Made by a program: the position numbers and the translations under genes. Below, in pieces: positions 25,382 to 34,178 of a DNA stretch of 64,000 nt (the first letter of the stretch is position 1; each line of letters begins with the position of its first letter). This DNA is from Mucilaginibacter gracilis. Its GTDB lineage: Bacteria; Bacteroidota; Bacteroidia; Sphingobacteriales; Sphingobacteriaceae. Under the pieces are notes generated by a model, which made no database searches, was not told where the DNA came from, and worked only from the letters and a program-made list of their open reading frames with translations. The DNA lies in assembly GCF_003633615.1 (NCBI RefSeq), contig NZ_RBKU01000001.1, positions 6,262,001-6,326,000 of the forward strand, written 5' to 3'.

Positions 25382-26593
25382 ATGTTTGAAACTGCTGTAT
25401 CTGTTATATGGATTTTTTTCCAGATCGTCATTGGCTTTAACCTGGTGTTTCCGCTGCTGCTTTTTCTTTTTTACAGCATCAAAAAAAACTTCGACCACAG
25501 CTATAACGCCACGAGTGCTATGCCCGAGATAGATTATGGCATTATAGTAACCGCTTACGAGCAAACCCATACCCTGCCCGGCGTTGTTAAATCGCTTTTA
25601 AACCTTAACTACAGCAAGTACATTATTTATATTGTTGCCGATAAGTGCGACATAAGCAGCTTAAATTTTGATGACAGCCGTGTAGTTTTATTGCGCCCCG
25701 AAGAAACGCTGGCCAGCAATACGCGGTCGCATTTTTATGCTATTAACCGCTTTATACGCCCGCACCAGTGTTTAACTATTATTGATAGCGATAACCTGGT
25801 TGAGCCCGATTATTTAAACCAGCTAAACGTTGAGTTTGGCAAAGGGTTTAAAGCGGTACAAGGCATACGCGAAGCAAAAAATTTAGATACCACCTTTGCC
25901 TGTTTAGATGCCGCCCGCGATATTTATTATCATTTTTACGATGGCAAGGTACTTTTTGGTGCGGGCTCATCGGCTACGCTGGCCGGCTCGGGCATGGCAT
26001 TTACCACGGCACTTTACCGCGAGTGCCTTGAGCACCTTGATATTACCGGTGCCGGGTTTGATAAGGTTTTACAAGCCGCTATTGTAAACCGCAAATACCG
26101 CATTGCCTTTACTATGGATGCCATTGTTTACGACGAAAAAACATCGCGCTCAACGCAACTGGTAAGCCAGCGCTCCAGATGGATAAATACCTGGTTTAAA
26201 TATTTTAAATATGGTTTTGGCATGCTGGGCAACGGTTTACTGCGCTTTAACCTTAACCAGTTTTTATTTGGGCTGGTACTGGTGCGCCCGCCGTTGTTTA
26301 TGTTTTTAATATTATCGGTAATATTTGGTGCTATAAACCTGGCTATGGGGCATGTATTGCTGTGCCTGTTATGGGTGGGCGGCTTGCTTATATTTGTAGC
26401 GGGCTTTGCGCTGGCGCTTGGGGTATCGCACACCGATAAAAAAATTTACCGGTCGTTGGTTAACATTCCTAAATTTATGTTTTTACAGGTGTTATCGTTA
26501 TTAAAAATATTTACACCGCAAACCAATAACGTGGCAACCAAGCACTATGCTGATGCACATGTTGACGAGATAAAAGTGCACGATGAGAATTGA
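25382..26593 (+). CDS. Glycosyltransferase family 2, membrane-bound processive type
   Basis: A 403-residue protein with one N-terminal span, a GT2 domain (DYGIIVTAYEQTHTLPGVV at the start, acidic IIDSDNLVEPDYL as the DxD motif, GAGFDKVLQ as the ED-like region, and QRSRWINTW resembling QxxRW) and three or four C-terminal spans. This layout is that of processive or lipid-linked sugar transferases at the inner membrane. Member of the plus-strand exopolysaccharide operon; sugar unknown. Confidence 0.85.
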   Translation: MFETAVSVIWIFFQIVIGFNLVFPLLLFLFYSIKKNFDHSYNATSAMPEIDYGIIVTAYEQTHTLPGVVKSLLNLNYSKYIIYIVADKCDISSLNFDDSRVVLLRPEETLASNTRSHFYAINRFIRPHQCLTIIDSDNLVEPDYLNQLNVEFGKGFKAVQGIREAKNLDTTFACLDAARDIYYHFYDGKVLFGAGSSATLAGSGMAFTTALYRECLEHLDITGAGFDKVLQAAIVNRKYRIAFTMDAIVYDEKTSRSTQLVSQRSRWINTWFKYFKYGFGMLGNGLLRFNLNQFLFGLVLVRPPLFMFLILSVIFGAINLAMGHVLLCLLWVGGLLIFVAGFALALGVSHTDKKIYRSLVNIPKFMFLQVLSLLKIFTPQTNNVATKHYADAHVDEIKVHDEN

Positions 26594-26720
26594 ACCTATA
26601 ATAAAACCCAAAGACACCAGGTTTGACCACTTAACCGACGTTGAAAAAAAAGCACGCAAGGTTGCTATAGTTGTAGCTTTTTTGGCCGTTTTTATATGGA
26701 TGTTTAAAATTATATTTTAA
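26583..26720 (+). CDS. 45-residue single-span membrane peptide in the exopolysaccharide operon
   Basis: Small gene whose ATG overlaps the end of the preceding glycosyltransferase gene by 11 bp and whose TAA lies 4 bp before the next start. The product has a charged cytoplasmic N-terminus (MRIEPIIKPKDTRFDHLTDV) and one C-terminal membrane span (VAIVVAFLAVFIWMFKIIF). Tight packing on both sides supports translation. It could be a scaffold or adaptor for the polymerase that follows; no function is known to me. Confidence 0.7.
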   Translation: MRIEPIIKPKDTRFDHLTDVEKKARKVAIVVAFLAVFIWMFKIIF

Positions 26721-26724
26721 CATT

Positions 26725-28239
26725 ATGCGCTATGAGCCCAGTAATGTTAAAACCCCAAAAAACGTAGCTGAGGGTACCCGCAAATTAGGATTTTGGAAAG
26801 ATGTTTTGTTAAACAAGTTTTCAAAACCAATGGTTGTTATATTTTTAATATTGTTTGCCTGCTTTGTAGTTTTTAGCATGGCAAAGGGCGATATGATAAG
26901 CCCCAGCCTTATTTTAATTGGCCTAATTGGTGTTACTATTGTTTGCGGGGTAATTGTTTATCCCAAATTTGGTATAACTATACTTTTTATATCGGGCTAT
27001 TTGTTGTTTTTACCCGGCAAGTTTAACGTTAACTTTCCGCTGGGTACTATGTTAGATTTGCTGCAGTACTTGCTCATTATTGGCTTTTTTTTAAAGCAAA
27101 AGTATGATCGTAACTGGGTGATATTTAAAGACCCGCTATCCATCTCCATATTGGTTTGGATACTTTACAACTTTGCCGAATTAGCTAACCCGCAGGCGGT
27201 TTCGCCCCTGGCGTGGTTGTACACCATACGCACGTCGGCGTTTATCATACTAACTTATTTTATTTTCATTTACCAGATACGCGACGCATCGTTTATTAAG
27301 TTTATGATAAAGCTATGGCTTGGCTTGGGCCTGCTAAATGCTGCCGATACTTTTCACCAGGAAATATTCGGCTTTTTCCCGTTCGAAGCGCAATGGCTCT
27401 ATTCAGATCCTTTACGTGTTGAGCTCCTTTTCCAGGCGGGCCACATGCGTAAGTTTGGCATCTTTGGCGATCCGGTAACGTTTGCTTATAACATGGCCGC
27501 GGCGGCAGCCTTATGCCTGGCGTTGCTTTTTGGGCCCTACAAAACTTATAAAAAGGTAATTTTGGTTTGCATGGCCTGCTTTTTTAGTTTAACCATGGTG
27601 TTTTCGGGCACAAGGGGTGCCTTCCCGCTGATACCGGCGGCTATAGTATTGCTTGCCATTTTAAAGTTTAACCGGCAAATATTAATATTCAGTATCATTT
27701 TCGGGGTGTTTTTTGTGGGGCTCATTTTTGTGCCAACGTCTAACTCCAACATCATGAGGTTTCAAACGGCGTTCAGGCCAAACGAAGATGCTTCGTACAA
27801 GGCACGTAAAATTAACCAGGCACGTATTAAACCGTTTATACAAAGCCACCCTATTGGCGGCGGGCTGGGCGCTACCGGCACCTGGGGGCAGCGTTTTGCA
27901 CCGGGCTCGTTTTTGGCCAATTTTCCGCCCGATAGCGGTTATGTGCGGGTAGCGGTTGAGTTAGGTAGCATTGGTATATTGATACTTTGTATTATGATTT
28001 TTACGGCCCTTAAAACGGGCATCAACCACTACTACATGATTAAAGACCCCGAACTCAAAACGTTTTGCCTGGGCATGGTAATGGTGGTTTTTGTTTTTAA
28101 TATTGGTAATTTTCCGCAGGAAGCCATAGCGCAGTATCCATCAAATATTATTTTCTTTTTTTCGATAGCATTAATTAACATTACAAAACGAATTGATGAT
28201 AAACGCAACCTGCTAAATACACAAGCTAATGGAGCATAA
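26725..28239 (+). CDS. O-antigen ligase/polymerase (Wzy_C-type) membrane protein
   Basis: A 504-residue protein with about eleven membrane spans and a large loop between the late spans (NEDASYKARKINQARIKPFI, followed by HPIGGGLGATG), as in the Wzy_C/WaaL family. The conserved pattern R-x(n)-H-P-x-x-G-x-G is visible at HPIGGGLGATGTWG. In this operon it is the best candidate for the repeat-unit polymerase. It overlaps the next gene by 11 bp. Confidence 0.85.
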   Translation: MRYEPSNVKTPKNVAEGTRKLGFWKDVLLNKFSKPMVVIFLILFACFVVFSMAKGDMISPSLILIGLIGVTIVCGVIVYPKFGITILFISGYLLFLPGKFNVNFPLGTMLDLLQYLLIIGFFLKQKYDRNWVIFKDPLSISILVWILYNFAELANPQAVSPLAWLYTIRTSAFIILTYFIFIYQIRDASFIKFMIKLWLGLGLLNAADTFHQEIFGFFPFEAQWLYSDPLRVELLFQAGHMRKFGIFGDPVTFAYNMAAAAALCLALLFGPYKTYKKVILVCMACFFSLTMVFSGTRGAFPLIPAAIVLLAILKFNRQILIFSIIFGVFFVGLIFVPTSNSNIMRFQTAFRPNEDASYKARKINQARIKPFIQSHPIGGGLGATGTWGQRFAPGSFLANFPPDSGYVRVAVELGSIGILILCIMIFTALKTGINHYYMIKDPELKTFCLGMVMVVFVFNIGNFPQEAIAQYPSNIIFFFSIALINITKRIDDKRNLLNTQANGA

Positions 28240-29437
28240 ATTAATTACCGGCAGGGATATTATTGTAGTGGGCCAGCAAGCCTGGGACACCGAAATTGGT
28301 AGCAATTGCAAAAATATTGCATTGGAGTTTAGCAAGCATAACCGGGTTTTGTATGTAAACTCGCCATTGGATATCAAAACCATGATGACCAATAAAGATG
28401 ATCTGAAAATAAAAAAAAGGTTATCGGTAATTAAAAAAAAACAAAACGGACTGGAGCAGATAGGCGATAATTTATGGACCTATTATCCGGATATAACCAT
28501 AGCTTCTATCAACTTTATAAAGCCCACATCGCTTTTCAATATTTTTAACCGCATTAACAACAAACGTTTTGCCGCATCCGTAAAAAAGGCCATAAACCAG
28601 CTCAACTTTAAAAACTTTATCCTTTTTAACGATTCGGAAATGTTTAAGGCTTTTTATTTAAAAGATTTTTTGTTGCCCGATGTGAGTATTTATTACTCGC
28701 GCGATTATATGCTGGGTGTTGATTACTGGAAAAAACACGGCACCACTTTAGAGCCGCAACTGATAGCCAAGAGCGATTTATGCACCGCAAACTCAACCTA
28801 CCTGGCCGATTATTGCAGACAATACAATCCAAAATCGTACTATGTAGGCCAAGGCTGCGATTTGAGCCTTTTTAACAATACCGAAGGTTTTGAAATACCA
28901 CAGGATATACGGTTAATTAATAACCCCATTATTGGTTACGTGGGTGCGCTGCAAAGCATCAGGCTGGATATGGATATTATTGAGTTTATAGCTGTTAAAA
29001 ACCCGGATTGGAGCATTGTGCTGGTTGGCCCCGAAGATGATGAGTTTAAGGCCGGTAAATTACACAGTATACCTAACATTCATTTTTTAGGGGCTAAAGA
29101 TGGCAATATGTTGCCCGCATATATAAACATGTTTAACGTTTGCATTAACCCGCAACTGGTTAACCAAATTACTATTGGCAATTACCCGCGTAAAATAGAT
29201 GAGTATTTGGCTATGGGTAAACCCGTTATAGCCACAGCCACACGGGCCATGGAAATTTTTAGCGAACACACCTATTTGGCAAAAGATAAAGAAGCTTACG
29301 TGAGTTTAATACAGAAGGCTTTAGACGAGGATGATGCCGGCTTACAGCAAAAACGGAAAGCCTTTGCAGCATCGCACACGTGGGAAAACAATGTTGCCGA
29401 AATTTACCAAGCTATAAATACTTTTAACCAAGCCTAA
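28229..29437 (+). CDS. Glycosyltransferase, GT-B fold (GT4-like)
   Basis: A 402-residue cytoplasmic protein. The N-terminal domain starts with RDIIVVGQQAWDTEIGSNCK; the C-terminal nucleotide-sugar domain has NPIIGYVGAL, DWSIVLVGPEDDEF, IHFLGAKDGNMLPAYI and KIDEYLAMGKPVIATA, the typical E-x7-E-like region of GT4 enzymes (here with D-E-Y-L-A-M-G-K-P). No membrane span. Start overlaps the polymerase gene; stop is 1 bp before the acyltransferase gene. Confidence 0.88.
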   Translation: MEHKLITGRDIIVVGQQAWDTEIGSNCKNIALEFSKHNRVLYVNSPLDIKTMMTNKDDLKIKKRLSVIKKKQNGLEQIGDNLWTYYPDITIASINFIKPTSLFNIFNRINNKRFAASVKKAINQLNFKNFILFNDSEMFKAFYLKDFLLPDVSIYYSRDYMLGVDYWKKHGTTLEPQLIAKSDLCTANSTYLADYCRQYNPKSYYVGQGCDLSLFNNTEGFEIPQDIRLINNPIIGYVGALQSIRLDMDIIEFIAVKNPDWSIVLVGPEDDEFKAGKLHSIPNIHFLGAKDGNMLPAYINMFNVCINPQLVNQITIGNYPRKIDEYLAMGKPVIATATRAMEIFSEHTYLAKDKEAYVSLIQKALDEDDAGLQQKRKAFAASHTWENNVAEIYQAINTFNQA

Positions 29438-29438
29438 A

Positions 29439-30053
29439 ATGTCGCTGTCATCACAAATCAAATCAAACCCTGCGTTTAAAAAAATAGCGCATTGGCTAAT
29501 GGTGCCAACCGGGCAGTTTAGGCCACGCTTATGGATAAGGCTCTTTGTTAATCCGTTTAAGCATAACAGGGGCAAGGGGTCAATAGTGAGGCGCAGAACA
29601 AGGATGGACGTATTTCCGTATAACCGTTTTGATTTGGGCGAACGATCGGTAATTGAAGATTTTGCAACCATTAACAATGGCGTAGGCGACGTATTAATTG
29701 GTGATAGAACCATTGTGGGTATGGGCAATGTGGTAATAGGTCCCGTTATTATTGGTAACGATGTTATGTTTGCGCAAAATGTTGCCGTTAGCGGCCTTAA
29801 CCACGGTTACCAGGATATTACCATGTCGCCAAGTGTGCAAAAGGTAGAAACAGCCTTGATTACCATAGGTGATAATGTGTGGATTGGGGCCAACAGCGTA
29901 ATTACTGCGGGCGTAACGCTAGGCAAACATGTAATTATTGGCGGCGGCAGCGTGGTTACCAAAAGCATACCCGATTATTCGGTTGCGGTGGGCAATCCGG
30001 CCAAGGTGGTAAAGCGATACAACTTTGAAACAAATACCTGGGAAAGGGTATAA
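29439..30053 (+). CDS. Hexapeptide-repeat (left-handed beta-helix) acyltransferase
   Basis: A 204-residue protein with hexapeptide repeats (VIEDFATINNGVGDVLIGDR, IGDNVWIGANSVITAGVTLG, HVIIGGGSVVTKSIPDYSVA), ending in VGNPAKVVKRY, the hallmark of the maltose/galactoside O-acetyltransferase group. The presumed catalytic His is in GLNHGYQD. It probably O-acetylates a sugar of the exopolysaccharide; specificity not readable. Confidence 0.88.
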   Translation: MSLSSQIKSNPAFKKIAHWLMVPTGQFRPRLWIRLFVNPFKHNRGKGSIVRRRTRMDVFPYNRFDLGERSVIEDFATINNGVGDVLIGDRTIVGMGNVVIGPVIIGNDVMFAQNVAVSGLNHGYQDITMSPSVQKVETALITIGDNVWIGANSVITAGVTLGKHVIIGGGSVVTKSIPDYSVAVGNPAKVVKRYNFETNTWERV

Positions 30054-30096
30054 ATGTGAATAGCATATTTATTTTAGATACTTTTAAATTAACAGC

Positions 30097-30981
30097 ATGT
30101 CGATATTTGGCCTCCCTAAGTGGATAGAACCACACCTGTACACCGGAAAAAAGTTTGCCGACCTTACAGCAGCAGAATTGACCGACATTAAAAGCAGGAT
30201 AAGCAATTTTAGGCACGAACAGCCGGATGTTTCGGTAGTAATACCGGCCTGGAACGAGGCCAATAATATATTCCGCACACTATCGGCCATATCGGCCAAC
30301 CAAACCAAGTATAAGGTTGAAATAGTGGTGATAAACAATAACTCCACAGATAATACCCAGCAGGTGTTAGACGAGATTGGCGTTAGGAGTTACCTGGAAT
30401 CGCAACAGGGTACGCCGCACGCGCGGCAGTTGGGTTTAGAAAAAGCCCGCGGCAAATACCATTTATGTGCCGACTCGGATACGTTTTATCCGCCAAAATG
30501 GATAGATACCATGGTTGCTCCAATGGTAGATAGTAAAGATATTGTGGGCGTTTATGGCCGCTACTCGTTTATACCACCCGAAGGGCAGGGCCGCTTTGGC
30601 TTATGGATATACGAAATGATAACCGGTGTACTGGTACAAATACGCAAACGCAAGCGCGAGTTTATGAATACCTTGGGCTTTAACATGGGCTTTATTACCG
30701 AAGTGGGGCTAACCACAGGCGGCTTTAAGGTAACCGGCGTGCGCATGTTTGATAATGCCGCAGGCAGCGATTACTTTGTTGAAGAAGCCGAAGATGGCCG
30801 CATGGCCGTTAACCTAAAAAAGAAGGGTAATTTAAAATTGATATTAAGCAAAAATGCCAGGGCATATACATCGCCGAGGCGTTTAATGTACGATGGGGGT
30901 ATTTGGGCCGCCTTTAAAAACAGGTTTAAAAGCCACGGCAGCGGCCTGGGCGAATATGTTACCGGCAAAAGTAAAACATAA
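30097..30981 (+). CDS. Glycosyltransferase family 2
   Basis: A 294-residue GT2 enzyme: VSVVIPAWNEANNIFRTLSA (nucleotide-binding start), VVINNNSTDNTQQVLDEIG, and CADSDTFYPPKWIDTMV as the DxD motif. A weakly hydrophobic region near RFGLWIYEMITGVLVQI and VEEAEDGRMAVNLKKKG (acceptor-side acidic residues) follow. No strong membrane span. Fifth enzyme-coding gene of the assembly block. Confidence 0.87.
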   Translation: MSIFGLPKWIEPHLYTGKKFADLTAAELTDIKSRISNFRHEQPDVSVVIPAWNEANNIFRTLSAISANQTKYKVEIVVINNNSTDNTQQVLDEIGVRSYLESQQGTPHARQLGLEKARGKYHLCADSDTFYPPKWIDTMVAPMVDSKDIVGVYGRYSFIPPEGQGRFGLWIYEMITGVLVQIRKRKREFMNTLGFNMGFITEVGLTTGGFKVTGVRMFDNAAGSDYFVEEAEDGRMAVNLKKKGNLKLILSKNARAYTSPRRLMYDGGIWAAFKNRFKSHGSGLGEYVTGKSKT

Positions 30982-31066
30982 GGCAGACAGCATACGTATA
31001 AACCTACCGGCAACCAATTTTTGCCCCTGATATTTGTATTGATTACCCCCTATTACTATTAGTTAA

Positions 31067-31915
31067 ATGACAAAAATTGCCCATTTAATTTTGGCGCACA
31101 ACAACCCGGTGCAGCTATCAAGGTTGGTTAGCAGGTTAACACACCCCGATGCGGATATTTATATTCACCTGGATGGCAAGGCTGATGAAGGGCCATTTAA
31201 CTTTTTGCTTAATACGCCCAATGTTTATTTTATTAAAAGCCGGGTAAAAGTTTACTGGGGCGCATACAGTATTGTACAAGCTACCCTAAACGGCTTTACC
31301 CAAATACTGGCTTCGTCCAAAAAATACGATTATATTAACTTGTTGAGCGGCAACGATTATCCTATAAAAAGCACCCGCCAAATTCACGAGTTTTTCCACC
31401 ACCATCCCGATAGGATTTTCATGGAGTATTTAACCGAGGACTCGGATTGGTGGAAACAAATTAAAACCAGGGTTACCGAATATCATTTAACCGATTACCA
31501 TTTCCCGGCCAGTTACTATGCGCAGGTGCTAATGAATAAGGTTTGGCCCAAACGTAAGATGCCCGAAAACATAGTTTTTATAGGCCGATCGCAATGGTTA
31601 ACTATTACGCCGGCCAGTGCGCAATATATTGTTGACTACCTGCGCGATAACCCTAAAATACAACGCTTTTTCAGGTTAAGCTGGGGTGCAGATGAAATTG
31701 CTATTCAAACCATTTTATATAATTCGCCTTTTAAAAACAAGATAGAAAACAATAACTACCGTTATATTGATTGGAGTGAACAAAAGGCCAGCCCCAAAAC
31801 GTTAACGATGGCTGATGCTGATAAACTGATTGCTTCGCCATGCCTTTTTGCACGCAAGTTTGACCTTGAAAAAGCACCCGATATTTTCAATTACCTGGAT
31901 AGCACTTTTTCGTGA
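31067..31915 (+). CDS. Core-2/I-branching-type glycosyltransferase (GT14 family)
   Basis: A 282-residue protein reading IAHLILAHNNPVQLSRLVSR, DADIYIHLDGKAD, VKVYWGAYSIVQATL, YINLLSGNDYPIKS and WGADEIAIQTIL. These are the signatures of the core-2 beta-1,6-N-acetylglucosaminyltransferase family. Bacterial members usually add xylose, GlcNAc or similar sugars to surface polysaccharides. No membrane span. An enzyme of this family suggests a branch in the repeat unit, which is inference. Confidence 0.88.
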   Translation: MTKIAHLILAHNNPVQLSRLVSRLTHPDADIYIHLDGKADEGPFNFLLNTPNVYFIKSRVKVYWGAYSIVQATLNGFTQILASSKKYDYINLLSGNDYPIKSTRQIHEFFHHHPDRIFMEYLTEDSDWWKQIKTRVTEYHLTDYHFPASYYAQVLMNKVWPKRKMPENIVFIGRSQWLTITPASAQYIVDYLRDNPKIQRFFRLSWGADEIAIQTILYNSPFKNKIENNNYRYIDWSEQKASPKTLTMADADKLIASPCLFARKFDLEKAPDIFNYLDSTFS

Positions 31916-31982
31916 TGGTTAATTGCTTGTTATCGTAAAAAAACTTAATTTCAAATACACCTATTCAGCAGCTATTATTAAC

Positions 31983-32894
31983 ATGAAGAAAGTTTCAGTA
32001 ATAACCGTAAACTTTAACCAGGCCCTGGTTACCGAAGCTCTACTGGAATCTATCTTCAAAACAAACACCTACCCCAATATTGAAATTATTGTGGTGCATA
32101 ACGGTGCCAAAACCAACGATTTACCCCAATGGCAGGCAAAGTACCCGGATATTGTTTTTATACGCAGCGAAGCTAACCTCGGCTTTGCAGGCGGTAACAA
32201 TTTAGGCATTAAAGCAGCCACCGGCGATTACCTTTTTTTAGTTAATAACGATACTGAATTTACCGCCGGCCTAACCGAAACGCTGGTTAACACGCTGGAT
32301 AATAACGAAACTATAGGCATTATATCGCCTAAAATAAAATACTTTCAGTTTCCGGACACCTTGCAGTACGTGGGCTTTACACCCATGAATTATTATACCT
32401 GCCGTAACCAATGTATCGGTCAGTTTGAAAAAGATAATGGCCAGTATGATAACCTGAGCCAGCCCACAGGTTTTTGCCACGGCGCAGCCATGATGCTTAG
32501 GCGCAAGGCCATTGAAAAGGCTGGTTTAATGACCGAAAACTTTTTTTTATACTACGAAGAGATGGACTGGAACGAGCATATTAAACGTGCCGGTTACCAG
32601 GCCTGGGTTAATACCAACGCCTTAATTTACCATAAAGAGTCGGTATCGGTAGGGCAAGGCAGTCCGCTTAAAGAGTATTTTATGAACCGCAACCGCATAT
32701 TGTTTATTCGCCGTAATGCGCCGTGGAACCAGGCAATTGTATTTTACGTATACTTTATGCTGCTGGTAGTGCCGCGGAATACAATAAGCTACATTAAACA
32801 AAAAAAGTATAATTTTATTGGCATGCTTTTTAAAGCCGTTTGGTGGAACATTACACAGGGCAAAAAAAGCACAAAATTAGGTTACCCTATTTAA
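31983..32894 (+). CDS. Glycosyltransferase family 2, rhamnosyltransferase-like
   Basis: GT2 enzyme with MKKVSVITVNFNQALVTEAL at the start, NLGFAGGNNLGIKAATGDYL and LFLVNNDTEF (DxD position), and the acceptor-side YYEEMDWNEHIKRAGY. These features are those of rhamnosyltransferase-like GT2 proteins, with a hydrophobic C-terminal segment (AIVFYVYFMLLVVP). I prefer the ATG at 31983 because the frame upstream (from 31923) adds 20 residues absent from the family. Confidence 0.85.
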   Translation: MKKVSVITVNFNQALVTEALLESIFKTNTYPNIEIIVVHNGAKTNDLPQWQAKYPDIVFIRSEANLGFAGGNNLGIKAATGDYLFLVNNDTEFTAGLTETLVNTLDNNETIGIISPKIKYFQFPDTLQYVGFTPMNYYTCRNQCIGQFEKDNGQYDNLSQPTGFCHGAAMMLRRKAIEKAGLMTENFFLYYEEMDWNEHIKRAGYQAWVNTNALIYHKESVSVGQGSPLKEYFMNRNRILFIRRNAPWNQAIVFYVYFMLLVVPRNTISYIKQKKYNFIGMLFKAVWWNITQGKKSTKLGYPI

Positions 32895-32903
32895 ACATAC
32901 TGC

Positions 32904-34076
32904 ATGGAAATTATTTTATGGCTCAGCCTTTTTATTGTTGTTTACACCTTTGTAGGGTACGGCATTTTGCTTTATATCATTATCCGCATAAAGCGGATAA
33001 CCAAAGGCAAACCAAGCGAAATAGCTGTTAATACCGATATGTTGCCCACATGCACACTGGTAGTTGCAGCCTATAACGAGGAGCAATACATGGCCGATAA
33101 AATAAAAAATACGCTGCAATTGAAATACCCGGCAGGTAAACTCAAGTTTTTATTTGTAACGGATGGATCGGACGACAGTACGCCTGATATAATTAAGCAA
33201 TACCCGCACATACAACTGATGCACAAAGCCGAGCGCAGCGGCAAAATTATGGCCATACACCGTGCCATGAAAACCGTTAATACCGATATAACCGTTTTTA
33301 CCGATGCCAACACCTTTTTAAACGAAGATGCCATTATTAATATTTGCCGCCATTATGCCGACCAAACTGTGGGTGCCATAGCTGGCGAAAAACGTGTAAA
33401 GGTTGATGAAAACGCCGATGCAAGTGCCGCCGGAGAAGGTTTTTACTGGAAGTACGAATCGGCGTTAAAAAAATGGGATTCGGAACTCTACTCGGTGGTA
33501 GGTGCCGCAGGCGAATTATTCAGTGTACGTACCAGCCTGTATAAACCTGTTGAGGATGATACTATTCTGGATGATTTTATGATATCGATGCTGATAGCCA
33601 AACAGGGTTACCGCATTGTTTACGAGCCCGCTGCTTACGCAACCGAAACATCGTCGGCCAATGTTACTGAGGAGCTGAAACGTAAGGTGCGGATAGCAGC
33701 TGGGGGTATACAATCCATCATTAGGTTAAAGGCCTTGCTAAATCCGTTTAATTACCCGTTACTATCGTTCCAGTATATTAGTCACCGGGTTTTAAGGTGG
33801 ACTATTACACCTTTTTTGCTTATCCTTTCGTTTATTTTAAATATTGCTTTAGCTTTTAATGGCTCAACCTTTTATCAGCTTTTACTGGCAGCCCAAATAT
33901 TGTTTTACGCTATGGCCATATTAGGCTGGGTGATGGAGAAACGCGAACTACGCATTAAAGTACTTTTTATACCCTATTACTTTTGCATCATGAACTACGC
34001 TGTTTTAGCGGGCATTATTCGGTATTCTAAAAAAGCACAAAGTGCAACCTGGGAAAAAGCAGCACGGAAACAATAG
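32904..34076 (+). CDS. Membrane glycosyltransferase family 2, processive type
   Basis: A 390-residue protein: one N-terminal span (IILWLSLFIVVYTFVGYGIL), GT2 domain (CTLVVAAYNEEQYMADKIKN, VTDGSDDSTPDII, TDITVFTDANTFLNEDAI as the DxD motif, DDFMISMLI) and three C-terminal spans. In place of QxxRW it reads KRKVRIAAGG. The layout is like IcaA/NodC-related transferases. It is the last gene of the exopolysaccharide operon. Confidence 0.85.
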   Translation: MEIILWLSLFIVVYTFVGYGILLYIIIRIKRITKGKPSEIAVNTDMLPTCTLVVAAYNEEQYMADKIKNTLQLKYPAGKLKFLFVTDGSDDSTPDIIKQYPHIQLMHKAERSGKIMAIHRAMKTVNTDITVFTDANTFLNEDAIINICRHYADQTVGAIAGEKRVKVDENADASAAGEGFYWKYESALKKWDSELYSVVGAAGELFSVRTSLYKPVEDDTILDDFMISMLIAKQGYRIVYEPAAYATETSSANVTEELKRKVRIAAGGIQSIIRLKALLNPFNYPLLSFQYISHRVLRWTITPFLLILSFILNIALAFNGSTFYQLLLAAQILFYAMAILGWVMEKRELRIKVLFIPYYFCIMNYAVLAGIIRYSKKAQSATWEKAARKQ

Positions 34077-34178
34077 TTCAATTTTGGCTTTAGGGAACGC
34101 CCAAATTCTATTCAACTGAATTGACGAAACCGAATTGTTTAGCCGTAAATTGAAAGGTTTACAATAAGCACCACTTGG

